Shown here: piece after piece, positions 1 to 21,321 of the stretch
Layout: each line of letters opens with the position of its first letter
Position numbering within the stretch: position 1 is the first letter of the stretch
NCBI RefSeq assembly: GCF_901709675.1
Contig: NC_051088.1
Coordinates: 11,124,193 to 11,188,192 of the forward strand
Length of the DNA stretch: 64,000 nucleotides
Direction: 5' to 3'
Source: Syngnathus acus
Taxonomy: Eukaryota; Chordata; Actinopteri; Syngnathiformes; Syngnathidae
Position numbers and translations under genes: made by a program
Notes under the pieces: model-generated
The model's input: only the letters and a program-made list of their open reading frames with translations
What the model was told of the DNA's origin: nothing
Database searches by the model: none

Positions 1-300
1 AATCTTTCTACGAGCATGCTCGAGTTGTTCTAGTAAGCCAGATACTTATTACAACAGTGTCATGAGTACATGAACATCACGTTCCATGTCAAGGAAATGG
101 TAAAAGTGCTCAAAGGGCTTTTAAATGATTTCTCTTATGTGAGATTATGCAACATTGTACTTTCAACTAATGGTCTGAGGCCTGTCTTCTGGTAGCATCA
201 CGTTGAAATTACGCAGCATTTTCCTCTCAGCTAGCCATGCTTTCTGCACAAAGCCGGGTGGGGCCAGGGAGGGTGCTTGTGTGACAGCTACTAAGATCAG

Positions 301-430
301 CCAATAGAAAGCCACGGATAGTTGACTGACAGGCATCTGTCCACTAATAGGAGAGCACTTGAAGTCGCCGCGCCTCTGATCAGCCAATGGTGACACAGCA
401 AGCAGCGGCGCGAGGTCGCGTCAGTATAAA
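301..430 (+). promoter_or_regulatory. alpha-tubulin promoter: two CCAAT boxes and a TATA box
   Basis: Two CCAAT motifs (301-305 and 384-388) precede a TATAAA at 425-430. That predicts transcription start near 453-458 and a ~100-nt 5' leader up to the ATG at 558. The spacing is typical of a strong RNA polymerase II core promoter. An ATG at 460-462 opens an 11-codon upstream reading frame ending at 495, so it would lie almost at the cap. Motifs are seen directly; the start site is inferred. Confidence 0.75.
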
Positions 431-557
431 TACTGTCTCGAGTCTCCGGGTGCGCCATAATGTCTTACATCGACCGCGTAACAGTCGGATTGTAAGACAA
501 TTCCTCAACGGACTTCCTTGTTGTAACCTCCTCGATTGACCCCTCAAGAAAAGCAAA

Positions 558-3184
<2,627 letters not shown>

Positions 3185-3244
3185 AAAGCACTCCACTGAT
3201 AAACAGGAAAAATTCCAAAGCATTCCAATGAGTTGGTCTGTTTA

Positions 3245-3250
3245 AATAAA
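3245..3250 (+). terminator. Polyadenylation signal of alpha-tubulin
   Basis: A canonical AATAAA lies 61 nt after the stop codon, followed by a T/GT-rich stretch (about 3275-3305) suitable as a downstream element. This implies a short 3' UTR of roughly 80-90 nt. Confidence 0.85.
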
Positions 3251-4865
3251 GTTTGATTAAATGGCATGTGAAGAAGTCTTGTTTTTATGAGTGATTCTTT
3301 CTCAATGTTTCTGCATTAACTCCCTGCAACTGCGATACAAAATGCCACATCAGCTTGATAAATCGCACCACGTAGACTTCCTACTCACTTTAAAGGCAAC
3401 TGCTCCCCCTGCTGGTGGGCCAGAGGTTTAAGAACTGAATGATGACCATAATCTCAGTCCTGTTCAGGGTCGAAGTTACATTTTGCCAACACAACTTGGA
3501 CTAGTTTTCATGTCAAATTCAGTGAAACAGTTGACATTAAAATTTAAATTGTTTCAGTATCTGTACTCAAGTTTTGCATTAGTTTAATATTTTTATTGAA
3601 TTACTAAAACTTTACTCCACTTGTAAGCACCTTTGACCTACTCGGGCTACTCTTGAGACATTTTGCATTTGTCTCCTAATTCCGCTTACATTAATTATAT
3701 TTTGGCTGTAGCTGTGTGGGAGAGACGAAGTGAGAAGGACTGACAGACCAGAGTCCACTAAAAATAAACCACTGAAATGATAATTCTGCTGCCTTAAATG
3801 AATGAATAAATACGAATGAAGAGGCACGACTAGTGGAAAGCAGTGAAACATCAGTCCTCTGCAATTTTGACACAAAACATGTTCTCTAAATTGCAGATTT
3901 ATCTCAACGCAATCAGGCGACAACAAAAAATATCACTTGTGACGTCAGCTCTAGGGTCCTAAAATGCGACCAGGCAGTCGTTCGTTGAACACTAGAGGGC
4001 AGTATAACTACATGACTGCACAACTGGGCTGACCTAAAACGTCCACATTTTGGGAATGAACTCTAATCTAAGGAGAAGCGTGCTTGATTTTCTCTTGACA
4101 GAAACTGAAGATCCAACAATTTTTTTAAAAACTTTTTCAACGCTGAACCCTTTCATCATACATCAGAACATCAAGTATTCAGATGGCCTGGTGAATCTCC
4201 AAAAGTAGAACATAACACAATTATGAAAATCATTTTATTTGATTTCCTTTTTTTTCACGTTATCTTCTTTTTCACTCACATTCATATTAAACATAAACAA
4301 TATGCTGCCTTGAAAATAAATACGTCATATAAATTTTAAACAATACAACAACCATGCCTTTGTTTATAGATAACTCGACATTTACCACAAAGAAATACCT
4401 GGCGCTCATGACAATAATTCTCTTTTAAACATGCAATTATGTCTGTAGTTTATCAGGAACGAAATACTTTTATACTCAGGGAAACAAGTTCAGATTTCCA
4501 TCTACGTAGACATGAATTAGTGAGCTACAAATTTGGCAGCATTCAGGATTAACGTCGAAGCAGCGTCAAAGCAGGCTGCGTGCTGACATCAGACATCTCG
4601 AAGTGCGCACATGCTGAATAATACGCTTTTGTCATCGTGCTCCTTCTTGTCACCCGGCAGAACAATGTCTTCTCTGTGTGAGTGACAAGAATGCCCCCCC
4701 TCCCATTTTTGAGACTCTCCCACTTGCACATTCCTCCACACTGGGCTGCACAAAGGCCACCAGTGGGTTCCCGAAGTCCTTTTACATTACATACAATAAA
4801 TATTGGAACATGTGACTGACAAGTGCCCTGGTGTGTCCCATTACACAAGGGATGTCCAGCTCTGA

Positions 4866-4920
4866 ACACGGGCGGAGCTAGAGGGGGGCCACGAGGGCAC
4901 TGAATCCCCCCCTCCCCAAA
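4866..4920 (+). mobile_element. Probable hAT-like element end (fragment)
   Basis: The segment starting CACGGGCGGAGCTAGAGG closely resembles the left end of the intact MITE at 31914 (CACTGGTGGAGCTAGAGG) and shares its following GGGCACTG and C-rich run. No matching right end or target duplication was found, so it looks truncated or rearranged. Assignment rests on similarity to that other copy. Confidence 0.45.
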
Positions 4921-6490
4921 ATGATACATTATAAATCTTTATCAGCAATTTTTAGATTTTTTTTTTGGCTTTGTAACAAAAAGATTGGAAACTGACTGTG
5001 GCTTGACTGCATTGCCAGTATCCTGTTTTAGTAGGGAGAAACAGATGAGGTTCAAAGAACAAAACAGAGCTTGGAACACGTTTGCACTGATTCCCGGCTC
5101 AGTTTTGCGTCGCTTACGAGCAACGACTCCGACAAGGGCGGGCAATGTTTTCTAAGATATACAGGAAAAAGCATCAGGAAGCTTGGTGAACACTTGAAGG
5201 CAGAGCAGAACATGTCCAGGAAACTCCAGCGTGTCCTCGCAGGCCTCGGATGGACTGTTTTTGTTTTGCGTCTACTCCAGGCCTGCCTGGGAGAGTCGCC
5301 ATCGCTGACTCACATATGTTGGCGCTCCTCCTTCTTTTTCGTCTCCACATTTTTCCTTATTGCATTTTTTTAGGGAAGAGGGGCTTGTTTTTCACATACA
5401 CTTACTATTGCCTCAAAGTTTCCTGGACCGCTATGAGCAGGGAGACTTGTACATGTCCAAAAGGGTGAAGTCAAAACAATGCCAAGCTTTGCCTCTTCCA
5501 CGCTAGAAGAAACTTGTGGCGATGTGGGGAAAAAAAAGTCCAACAGTACAAGCACAGCTGCCACTCATCTGGAAAGTGATAATGGCTGCTTGGTGAACTC
5601 ATTCTTCTATGAAGCTCTTCCTTTATGAACTTCAACCAAATTCAAACCAACTGTGCAAACGTCTTAGTCCACTTTCAACTTTGTTGTTTTAAGCACTTTT
5701 CCGCAGCAGCCGTGTTGACATAGTCAATTTGTAAATGGCAGCACACATACGGTAAGCGGGATTAGACACAAAAGTGTGTGGTGCACGGGCCAAGGAAGAA
5801 TCCATGCAGAGGATTTGACTACTGTGGAAAAGTCGAGGCCACCGTTGGAATTGGTTTTCAAAAGTGAACCTTGTGAGCGGTAGACGAGTCTGCTCAACAT
5901 ATGTGCACTGTGAAAACATCAAGATTTGTGGGACTGATCACACCAGTGTATTTTATGAAGCTCCACGTCAGCGTCGAGATAATGTTTCCTCTGCACTCTT
6001 TGAATGTTTCTTGGAAAAGGACACAGATATATCCCGGCTGGCTCCATCCTCTCGACATTTCCGAAAGACCGTGACTCAATATCCTCTAGCTTGCAGCATT
6101 CCGGAAGGCCTCGCCACTCCAGGGCTGCCATGTTGATTTCATTTTGGACTTGTATGAATTGAGGGGGCTCGACACCAGCACAATAGGACAATGCGCTCCA
6201 CTTTCACGCACAATGAGCATGTTTTATTTGTTCTGTCCTCGACGAGAACAGGCTGATAGTCAGAGCTTCCTGCCTTAAAGACCGGAAAAAGACGTGATGA
6301 ACAAAAGGTGTCACGCTGTACCAAATGTTTTCATGAACAGTCTGTCATAATAATTTTAATACGTGACATCTCGGCTAACTTTGTTGTCTTTCTGTGGGGA
6401 AAGCCTCAAAGCGAGCCTGCTGTATTTTGAGATCGACCCCATGACACTTCCTGCTATTGTCTTTGAAGACGCTCTTTTTTTGCATGCACG

Positions 6491-6620
<130 letters not shown>

Positions 6621-7707
6621 GGCATTATGTGATTTTTTTCCCATGGTACACACATTTAGCTTAATTAAATGATTTGTAGGAAACATTGAAAAACAACCTT
6701 GTAAGTTCTTCTCATTTAAGTCATTTTTTTTTCCTCATAAGAGAACATATCAGTTTAATTTTTATTTCAGATGCACCCTGTTACCAAAAATGAACCCAAA
6801 TAAAGCTACTCAATGCTTGACCGACAGTAATGAAACTCGACAGATGTCTTTAGTCTTCACTGAACCAAGCACGCATGTTTTGGGGGTATGGGAGGCAGCT
6901 GGAGCCCCCTGAAGAAAAACGCACACGCATGTGGAGAGCAAGAGCAAACCCAGGACCTTGACTGTAAGACAGACATGCTGACAAAATCCCACTGCATATA
7001 TGTAGATGACATTTCATAAAGTGTCTTGATCTTATTGTGCGAGACAACCCCTTGAGTCACAAGAAGTTCCATTTCCTGGTCTTTGTCATCAGAGGCGCCT
7101 TTCTGTTTGGGACGTCCCCAAACACACAGGGGACAAAGAAAAAGCAAATCACATCAGTTCATCTTGTCGTGGCTCACTCAGATGAAGTCTCCCCTAATTT
7201 GCTGGCGTCATAAATGACGATGGTTGGAACTCCAAAGTATACTCATGCATGGTCATACATGACATGACAGTTAAAGACATGCATATAAAGAGCTCTATAA
7301 TTTAATATGTCAATATTGTTGGAGCCAATTTAGTTTCCTTGGCTTAAATTCTTATTTTTGTTTAAGATTTGCTGGCCTTGGGCCATGGACTTTTTTTGAC
7401 ATTTGACAAAGCCTTTGGTCACCTGGTTAGTCACCTGACCAGTCACCTGATCAGGTAAAGATGGCTGCTCCCTGTTAATAGTCAGTCTTAGTCAGTCTCA
7501 GTTAGACAAAGAAAGAAGATAGTAGTGATATAGTTTTTTACCGCTCAAATGCCGCTTCAAACTACATCAAGCCTGTTCCAAGCTTGTATTTTTTTGGAAC
7601 TTGAAAACTTTGAACTTAGAAAACAAACTTTAGTTTACTTCTTGGAACCCTTGATGTTGAAACCTTAGTTGGATTACAAACAATTTGGATTTGCACCTGT
7701 GTGCCAC

Positions 7708-7795
7708 CAGCTTGCCTGCCTGCCTTCCCTTGCCTGGCCTACCACCCTTGCCTGCCTGCCTGCCTGCCATTGCCTCTCTCCCTGCTTGCCTCCAT
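7708..7795 (+). repeat. Degenerate TGCC/CCTG-rich minisatellite
   Basis: Imperfect iterations of GCCTGCCTGCC and related CCTTGCCTG units span about 90 bp. Nothing coding is supported. Confidence 0.75.
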
Positions 7796-8114
7796 TTTGG
7801 ACATTCTACCTCCATCTTCAAAAGGGTACGAGCAACAGCTATACACAGTGTTTTAAGATAAGCATGTAACAAGAACTATACAACATCTAACCTTTGAAAT
7901 TTAAACTGAACTGAAACTGACACTCACAAATATAATATATTTTTTCACCTAATTCATGTAACAATATTTATTGTTGACGTGGTTGTACAGCTGCTGTTCG
8001 TAATATTTTGGTCACTTCTCTTAGCTTATTTGTATTTATTTATTTGTATAGCCCTAAATCACAACCAGTGATTAGCTACACAATATCATCCAAATGATAC
8101 AAAAAATGATCTTC

Positions 8115-8352
8115 ATAGGGTTATGTATGTATGATAAGTATGATCAGGTTAGGGTGAGGGGTCAGGGTTGGGTATGATAGGTAGGCTTTGCTATGATCAG
8201 GTTAGGGTTAGGTATGATAAGTATGTTAGGTAGGGTTAGGTATGCTCTGGTTAGGGTTGGGTATGATAGGTATGATAGGTATGATATGTGGGGTTAGGTA
8301 TGATCTGGTTAGGGTTGGGTATGATAGGTATGATAAGTAGGGTTAGGTATGA
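8115..8352 (+). repeat. Degenerate minisatellite with telomere-like GGTTAGGG motifs
   Basis: About 240 bp of irregular alternation of GGTTAGGGTT/GGGTTAGG blocks with GTATGATAGGTATGATA blocks. The GGTTAGGG pieces match the vertebrate telomere hexamer locally, but the array is interspersed and never a pure TTAGGG run. It abuts a LINE-like tail on its right side. Confidence 0.75.
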
Positions 8353-8470
8353 TCAGAATCAGAATCATCATTATTGGCCAGCTACGTAAAACACATAAGG
8401 AATTTGCCTTTGGTAGTATGAACTACACCAGTATTGCAGTAACTGGCACCCATGACAAATAAAGACATGA
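8353..8470 (+). mobile_element. Non-LTR retrotransposon 3'-end fragment
   Basis: The stretch beginning ATCAGAATCAGAATCATC, then ATTATTGGCCAGCTACG and CACATAAGGAATTTGCCTT, matches a 3' consensus I recall from common fish LINE elements. It is short and 5'-truncated with no coding remnant. The family name is not certain. Confidence 0.5.
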
Positions 8471-11440
8471 CATGTTTAAAATCTTTAGTAATGTTGCCAT
8501 TTTTGTTTTCCAAAGAGGGGAGGGGCTCAAAGTGGGAGTGGATTCTAAACTGGTGATTAAAATGTTTATACATACAATAGAGTCAATATTAGGAACATTT
8601 ATGAGCACATTTTGGATATAGTATAGTAACTGGTGGCATCTGGGATGGCAAGGCATTTGGTGAAGGGGGCAACTGCCCCCCCTTACCACCCTGGAGAACC
8701 GCCTCTGCCACACAATGACTTATTTTTCCTTAAATGAAGTATGGGTGTATCAACAGAGTGCGAATCAGCAAAAGTTGAATCAAAGCATCTAGCATCCTGT
8801 TTGTTGAAGAAGTTGCACCTTTCATCCAAAAGGCTTCTTTAGGTCAACATGGAGCGTAGGTGCAAAGTCCTTCTAATTACACATAATGCCTTAGCGGGTG
8901 CGTTCTCCGGGGGCTGTTGTTGCTAGATGTGGTTATAATGAAACGAGCATCCTACATACCAATGAGATGTTTACTTGTCCTGTGGCAAAACAGCTCGTTA
9001 GGGTCGGCCACTCTTCTCGATGAATGAGGCGATCTTTGGGGCAGGAGAGGTCAGGGCATTGTTATCAGCAGACAATCCTTTGGATTGATGGCTTTTTAGC
9101 TTGATGTTTCTTGTACCCCTCTTTCAAAGCAGCAACCCTCCCTTTCCACATTATGGATGTTATTGTCCTGGAAGGAATGTCTCTTCTTTTTGAGTTGCCT
9201 GACGGCTCCTAAACAAGTCAGTGCCGCAAATGTGCATAGTAGTACGAGATCAAACACAGATGTGTTACGTCACACGTGGGAAGGCCAACAACACCGATCT
9301 TAGAGAGTGCCGAACCGAGCGTTCATCGGAAAAGCTGAGGCAGCAGTTCAGTTTCCTCTCGTGAGTCCAAAAGTCTACTCGAGGCTTTGAAATGAACGTG
9401 CAGCTCCCATTTCACTGTTAGCGCTCGACAAGTCTTCAAGTTTTGAACAGTTTTTTTTTTTTTTTTTTCCTGTCAGAGCAAGTACCCCATCGATTTATAG
9501 CAGGAACCAATTCTTGGCACGTCTGCCTTATCTTCAAGTCGGGAAATGTTTGATTTCCAAGCAAGGGCCCTTGAGATTTTTCAACGGTACTCAATGCAAG
9601 ATGGCTGACATCTCTTCAGAATGTCACAATTTCATCTCTCGGCCGGTCGCAAATTTCCGCTGATGTTCATGTCCAGCGATTATTGTGAAGTTGATTATCT
9701 CTGACATCCTTTAAAGATGATCACGTCATCAGATTTTATGGCAGCTCGATTCCCATTGATTTCATAGCATTTTGACAAATGTCTGCGGTCGCTAATGTAG
9801 CTAACAGTTCCTTACTACTTATGCCACATATGTGTGGAACTGCTTTTTATGGTTTTAGCAGTTAACTGTTTACAGGTTAGTTCCTTGTTTGCTCAATTTA
9901 TTGCACCGCCTGACTCCATGACGACACATATGCATATTATTTTCTACCGTTTTTATCTTATCTTTATGGCGGCTATCCGGACACATTGGTTACACACATC
10001 ACACATTGGGGTAGAACTAATATAAAATAGAATGCTTGAAATGTGAGTAAAGCTCAAAATCTTCTTTAAAGCTGTTTTTCATGAACGACTTTGGCTTTTC
10101 CAGTTTGGTTCAATACTCCTGGGCAGAGTTTGAATAGTTTTGACTTTCATGGTTTCATTTAAATTATCTTCAATTAGTTTTAAGAGCAGGCTTGTTACTT
10201 TTTATTTCTCCCAAAATGCTTCACTTTTGTATAGAGTAGTTTTTGTATTCATTTTACGCATTGATGTTTTTCAGAACTTCACCACAACTTCTCAACCTAT
10301 TTCTAGGCAGGGGTTTTGCCCTAGTGTCTGCTTGCGTGGGTCACTGCATTCCTAAAGTGGGATATTGAGCCAATGTGGGAAACTTAAAGGAGCCATTTTG
10401 CTGGTGCACAAAGAGGCCGCCACACACGTTTAGCTGGGCTTCATTTGTCTTTGGTCAACAGCTGAGCTTTCACTGCAGGGTGCCATTCAAACATTCACAA
10501 ACGTATTCCGGACTAGACCCCCGTGGACTCGAGCAGGCCCTTAACAGCCCATTCAGATGTAATGAGAAGCATTACTAGCCTAATCGGGGCCTCGTTAGCA
10601 TTCCGCAGTGTAACACCTCACTGCATTGTCTCTGTTAATGTGCAAAGAATGTCGGAGGCGTGTGTTTGTATGTGGGAGGAGGTCCGGCGAAAACACATGG
10701 CCACATAGCGTCCCTTCGCCATGGTCAACCTGCTGACAAAAGGGCTCAGCGGTGCTGAACCAAATGAGAGCGACCGCTGTGACCTTACGGGTCAGCTGAG
10801 AATGAAAAGCTTTCCAACACACACAGAAGCAGCCATGGGAATATGGGAAGAGGTGGAATGGAGAGCTGGAAGAAAGAAAGTGGCTGTGGTTGGAATTTAG
10901 GGTCATGCCTTCCTCTCCACATTCCTCCTGACAATAAAGTGTGTCAGCGTTGATACAAGAGCTTCCATTCTGCACACCTCACATGCATTATTAAACTTCC
11001 CCCGAGCCACCACTTGCTGAACTCTTGGGATGGCGACCACGTGCATCAATATTTTTAACAGCACCACATGATGCTCCAACATTTGTACAAATATAGAAAT
11101 CCTAAATTGTAGACATAAATCCACTGGCCGTCCCCTTTGTATTTGAGCACCTCAATGAATCACTGGTAGCCATTTGGTCAAATTGCTACTTTGATGCTAC
11201 TTTTGTGTTACAATTGGAATGGAATGTTAAGTGAGGTCACACTTTTCTAAATACGCAGTCCCATATTGTATGATACCATCAGACTGTACGGCTGCCATTT
11301 TTCCGCTTCCCAAGTTCACCCGGCTTATTTTCTCAGAAGGATGAACTGTCATGATGATGCAGATCGACAATGATTTAATGCAGTTCACTGGTGTAATAAA
11401 AAACAAACAAAAAAAAAACGGCATTAATCGAAATTGTCTC

Positions 11441-11446
11441 TTTATT
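11441..11446 (-). terminator. Candidate tamalin polyadenylation signal
   Basis: On the minus strand this is the first canonical AATAAA after the tamalin stop codon (11744), giving a predicted 3' UTR of about 300 nt. Inferred from the motif alone. Confidence 0.5.
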
Positions 11447-11743
11447 TTTTGGAACAATATTTTTGGCAGTAAAAAATAGAACATTCTTCTGAAGCAAACA
11501 TCAAACTTAAATGATTGGTCAGCTGTCACTATTAAGGTTGGTGCATGCAGGAAAAACAAACAAAAATCTTCATCGTTGACTTAAAGCCAGACACATTTAA
11601 AAATAAATAAATAACTTAAATCACAAAAGTCAACTTAAAAGTTCTATACAGCTTTGGAACACTGGCGGCTGGCTAACAGCCTTTGGTCGCTTGACGCTTT
11701 TTGAGGATTTTTTTGGACCAGACAGTCTTAAGAGGAAGTGATG

Positions 11744-17730
<5,987 letters not shown>

Positions 17731-17883
17731 GCCAAAGGTTTGCTGCAAATCCGCTGAAAGTGCCCCGATGGAGAACGCCGACCGTCTCAACAAATGAACT
17801 TCAGTGCGTGCTTGTGTGTACAGTATGTGCGCGTGTGGGTGTGCGTGTTGTTCTCAACGAATCAACGTGTCGTCTCCCGGATA

Positions 17884-17950
17884 GTGTTGGCTCGTAAGTG
17901 AACGATCCGTTCAAAAGAACAAACTCTTTTCAGTGAACGAGAGTGAACCA
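17884..17950 (+). mobile_element. Extra terminal module outside the large inverted repeat
   Basis: AGTGTTGGCTCGTAAGTGAACG and the following ~45 bp repeat the module at 18342-18405 (AGTGTTGGCTCGTGAGTGAACG). The module recurs inverted, ending at 22121. This outer copy has no partner on the right flank. It looks like a transposon end, left over or unpaired after rearrangement. Confidence 0.6.
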
Positions 17951-19145
17951 TAAATGACGGGATTTATTTATTTATTTTTACCTCATCTAATATGTATCAA
18001 GTATACGAGCTGGTGTTTTAGAACAGCCTAGACAAGTAAATAAAAAAGAAAAAAAAAACTTGCTAAACTTCTAAAAAGGTACTGCCTTATTTTTTTTCCC
18101 TGTTGAAAGAAGCGCGCAATGCAATGCGGATAATGCTGCGGGGAGAAGTTTGACAAGCGTCAGTACATTCATGCTACATTTCGCAGGGGTGGAGAGTCAA
18201 ACCCTAAATCTGAGGTGTTCGAGCGCAGCGACGGAGCCACTCGCCAATCGTGGCGAGCTCGGCGGTCATCCCGCTTTCACTTCGAGTCATTCTTATCCGT
18301 TCAGTTTTGCGTTCCGCGCGCGTTGGGTAAGTACAAAGTAGTGTTGGCTCGTGAGTGAACGATTCGTTCAAAAGAATGATTTTATTTTCAGTGAACGAGA
18401 GTGAACGAATCACTTCCTAAACTGATTCGTTCTTTTTTCAGTTCATATGACTTCAACCAGTAGGTGTAGGTAATGCGCATTGAAGCTGGTGCCACCTCGC
18501 CGTAAAACAAAACGAAGAAGAAAATGACGCAACTTCCCGTTCACGAATCTGTGAGCGAACGAGTCAGTGAGTGAGTGATTTGCATTTCCAGTTCATCGCG
18601 AGAACGGATCAGTGGGGGAACCAATCCTGACGTTCGCGAACGAGTCAATGGGTCAACTGCCTTCCTTCCCGTGCATCAACGGATCAGTCAGTGAACAGGT
18701 TGCGTCTCCCTCCTGGCGTGAACTATGTAAACCAGAATGTAGATTTACGATTTACCAAGGAAAGAAAGAACTGAAACACCACTTCTTTTATGCGCGTTTT
18801 CTCCTTGCTAACGGCCAACGTTAGTGCATGAAGGGATGCGCCGTTATGCAACAACGGGGAGATTATGCTTCGTTTTGGTTAATCTTGATTTTATAACACT
18901 AATAGTAGTTTTTAAATAACGTGTATGCATATATACGCCTAAATATTGTTATCCAATATATACTGATATTTCACATTGGATTGCTGGTTTGAAATTTACT
19001 TTTAATATTTTTTATTTTTTTTTAATAAACATTTATGTTAAAACTTGTCTGGTGTTTTATTCCTTGTTTTATATTCGCCAATTAAAATATAAAAATCTGA
19101 CATTTGGTTAACTACTTTATATGACAATATGTGTAGGTACACCTC

Positions 19146-19499
19146 ATGGACACTTCAATAGGTACACTACACGAGGTAAAAAAAAAAAAAAAGAAGAAAT
19201 AAATTAAGGGTTAATTGCACAACAAAAGCACATATAGGTATATCTTTCACTTGGGGTCGAACCTAGTTCTTACAGAGCAAGAGCCCGTGTCACTACCCAG
19301 TCAGCTATTTCGACCTAGCAACCAATTGTCGTCTGCACTGTTTTGTACTAGTGATGTGCATTCCAGTTATTTTAAGTGAACTGAATCATTAGAATCGATT
19401 CACTCAAAATATTTGTTCAAAAGAATCGTTCGCTACACTTTCTTATTTATTCTTTTTTTTTTAATCTCGTGTAGTGTACCTATTGTAGTGTCCATGAGG
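19146..19499 (+). mobile_element. MITE-like unit with ~35-bp terminal inverted repeats (left arm)
   Basis: Begins CCTCATGGACACTTCAATAG and ends with the near-complement CTATTGTAGTGTCCATGAGG. An A-tract follows the left end and a T-tract precedes the right end, so it is a ~350-bp hairpin inside the larger palindrome. The interior includes AGTGATGTGCATTCCAGTT and GAATCGATTC motifs typical of subterminal repeats of fish DNA elements. No clear target duplication or coding potential is seen. Confidence 0.65.
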
Positions 19500-20970
19500 T
19501 CAAAGGTCACGGGTGTCAAGCTCTAGTCCTCAGGGCCGCGTTCCAATGTGTTTTTCAAGTTACCCTCGTTAAACACACCTGCGTGAAAAGTTTTTGGTCA
19601 CTTTCACGTTCCGCAGGAGCTAAAACTTTTCACGCAGGTGCACTCAACGAGGGAATCACACGGACACTCCATTAGGTACACCGCCATTTTCAAGAGTACC
19701 TAATAACAGGCCACTCTATTAGGGAAATATCATGGTCAAAGGTCACAGGTGTCAAGCTCTAGTCCTCGGGGCCGCGTTCCAATATGTTTTCCAAGTTACC
19801 CTCGTTAAACACACCTGCGTGAAAAGATTTGGTCATTTTCACGTTCTGCAGGAGCTAAAACTTTTCACGCAGGTGCACTTAACGAGGGAATCACACGGAC
19901 ACTCCATTAGGTACACCGCCATTTTCAAGAGTACCTAATAACAGGCCACTTTATTAGGGATATATCATGGTCAAAGGTCACAGGTGTCAAGCTCTAGTCC
20001 TCGGGGCCGCATTCCAACATATTTTCCAAGATATTTCCCTAATAAAGTGGCCTGTTATTAGGTACTCTTGAAAATGGCGGTGTACCTAATGGAGTGTCCG
20101 TGTGATTCCCTCGTTAAGTGCACCTGCGTGAAAAGTTTTAGCTCCTGCGGAACGTGAAAATGACCAAATCTTTTCACGCAGGTGTGTTTAACGAGGGTAA
20201 CTTGGAAAACATATTGGAACGCGGCCCCGAGGACTAGAGCTTGACACCTGTGACCTTTGACCATGATATTTCCCTAATAAAGTGGCCTGTTATTAGGTAC
20301 TCTTGAAAATGGCGGTGTACCTAATGGAGTGTCCGTGTGATTCCCTCGTTAAGTGCACCTGCGTGAAAAGTTTTAGCTCCTGCGGAACGTGAAAATGACC
20401 AAATCTTTTCACGCAGGTGTGTTTAACGAGGGTAACTTGGAAAACATATTGGAACGCGGCCCCGAGGACTAGAGCTTGACACCTGTGACCTTTGACCATG
20501 ATATTTCCCTAATAAAGTGGCCTGTTATTAGGTACTCTTGAAAATGGCGGTGTACCTAATGGAGTGTCCGTGTGATTCCCTCGTTAAGTGCACCTGCGTG
20601 AAAAGTTTTAGCTCCTGCGGAACGTGAAAATGACCAAATCTTTTCACGCAGGTGTGTTTAACGAGGGTAACTTGGAAAACATATTGGAACGCGGCCCCGA
20701 GGACTAGAGCTTGACACCTGTGACCTTTGACCATGATATTTCCCTAATAAAGTGGCCTGTTATTAGGTACTCTTGAAAATGGCGGTGTACCTAATGGAGT
20801 GTCCGTGTGATTCCCTCGTTAAGTGCACCTGCGTGAAAAGTTTTAGCTCTTGCGGAACGTGAAAATGACCAAATCTTTTCACGCAGGTGTGTTTAACGAG
20901 GGTAACTTGGAAAACATATTGGAACGCGGCCCCGAGGACTAGAGCTTGACACCTGTGACCTTTGACCTCA
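19500..20970. repeat. Central ~235-bp tandem array, inverted about 20030/20031
   Basis: Left of the axis two complete units (from about 19500 and 19735) and a ~60-bp partial unit run forward. Right of it four complete units run in reverse (ending 20265, 20500, 20735 and 20970, an exact 235-bp period). The first three right units look identical by eye, and the fourth has at least one difference. Each unit holds its own inverted repeat: CCTCGTTAAACACACCTGCG with the complement of CGCAGGTGCACTTAACGAGG, about 26-bp arms. It also carries CCCTAATAAAGTGGCC and GTACCTAATGGAGTGTCC motifs. The 68-codon frames across the units are repeat artefacts. Confidence 0.9.
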
Positions 20971-21321
20971 CGGACACTACAATAGGTACACTACACGAGA
21001 TTAAAAAAAAAAGAATAAATAAGAAAGTGTAGCGAACGATTCTTTTGAACAAATATTTTGAGTGAATCGATTCTAATGATTCAGCTCACTTAAAATAACT
21101 GGAATGCACATCACTAGTACAAAACAGTGCAGACGACAATTGGCTGCTAGGTCGAAATAGCTGACTGGGTAGTGACACGGGCTCTTGCTCTGTAAATACT
21201 TGGTTCGATCCCAAGTGAAAGATATACCTATATGTGCTGTTGTTGTGCAATTAACCCTTAATTTATTTCTTTTTTTTTTTTTCACCTCGTGTAGGGTACC
21301 TATTGAAGTGTCCATGAGGTG
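20966..21321 (-). mobile_element. MITE-like unit, mirror copy in right arm
   Basis: Reverse-complement counterpart of the unit at 19146-19499. It starts CCTCACGGACACTACAATAG and ends CTATTGAAGTGTCCATGAGG, with the same interior in mirror order and scattered substitutions. It shows that the palindrome duplicated already assembled nested elements. Confidence 0.65.

Noticed and set aside
4549-4929. 126-codon minus-strand frame
   Set aside because: It covers a transposon-end fragment and C/G-rich runs, with no splice or protein-family support.
19732-20734. Repeated 68-codon open frames suggesting a small gene family
   Set aside because: They are the same frame recurring in every 235-bp tandem unit. 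They have no start context or family similarity and simply follow the repeat.
19500-20970. CRISPR-like array
   Set aside because: The units are long and directly adjacent with no variable spacers, in vertebrate DNA. This is a satellite-type array.
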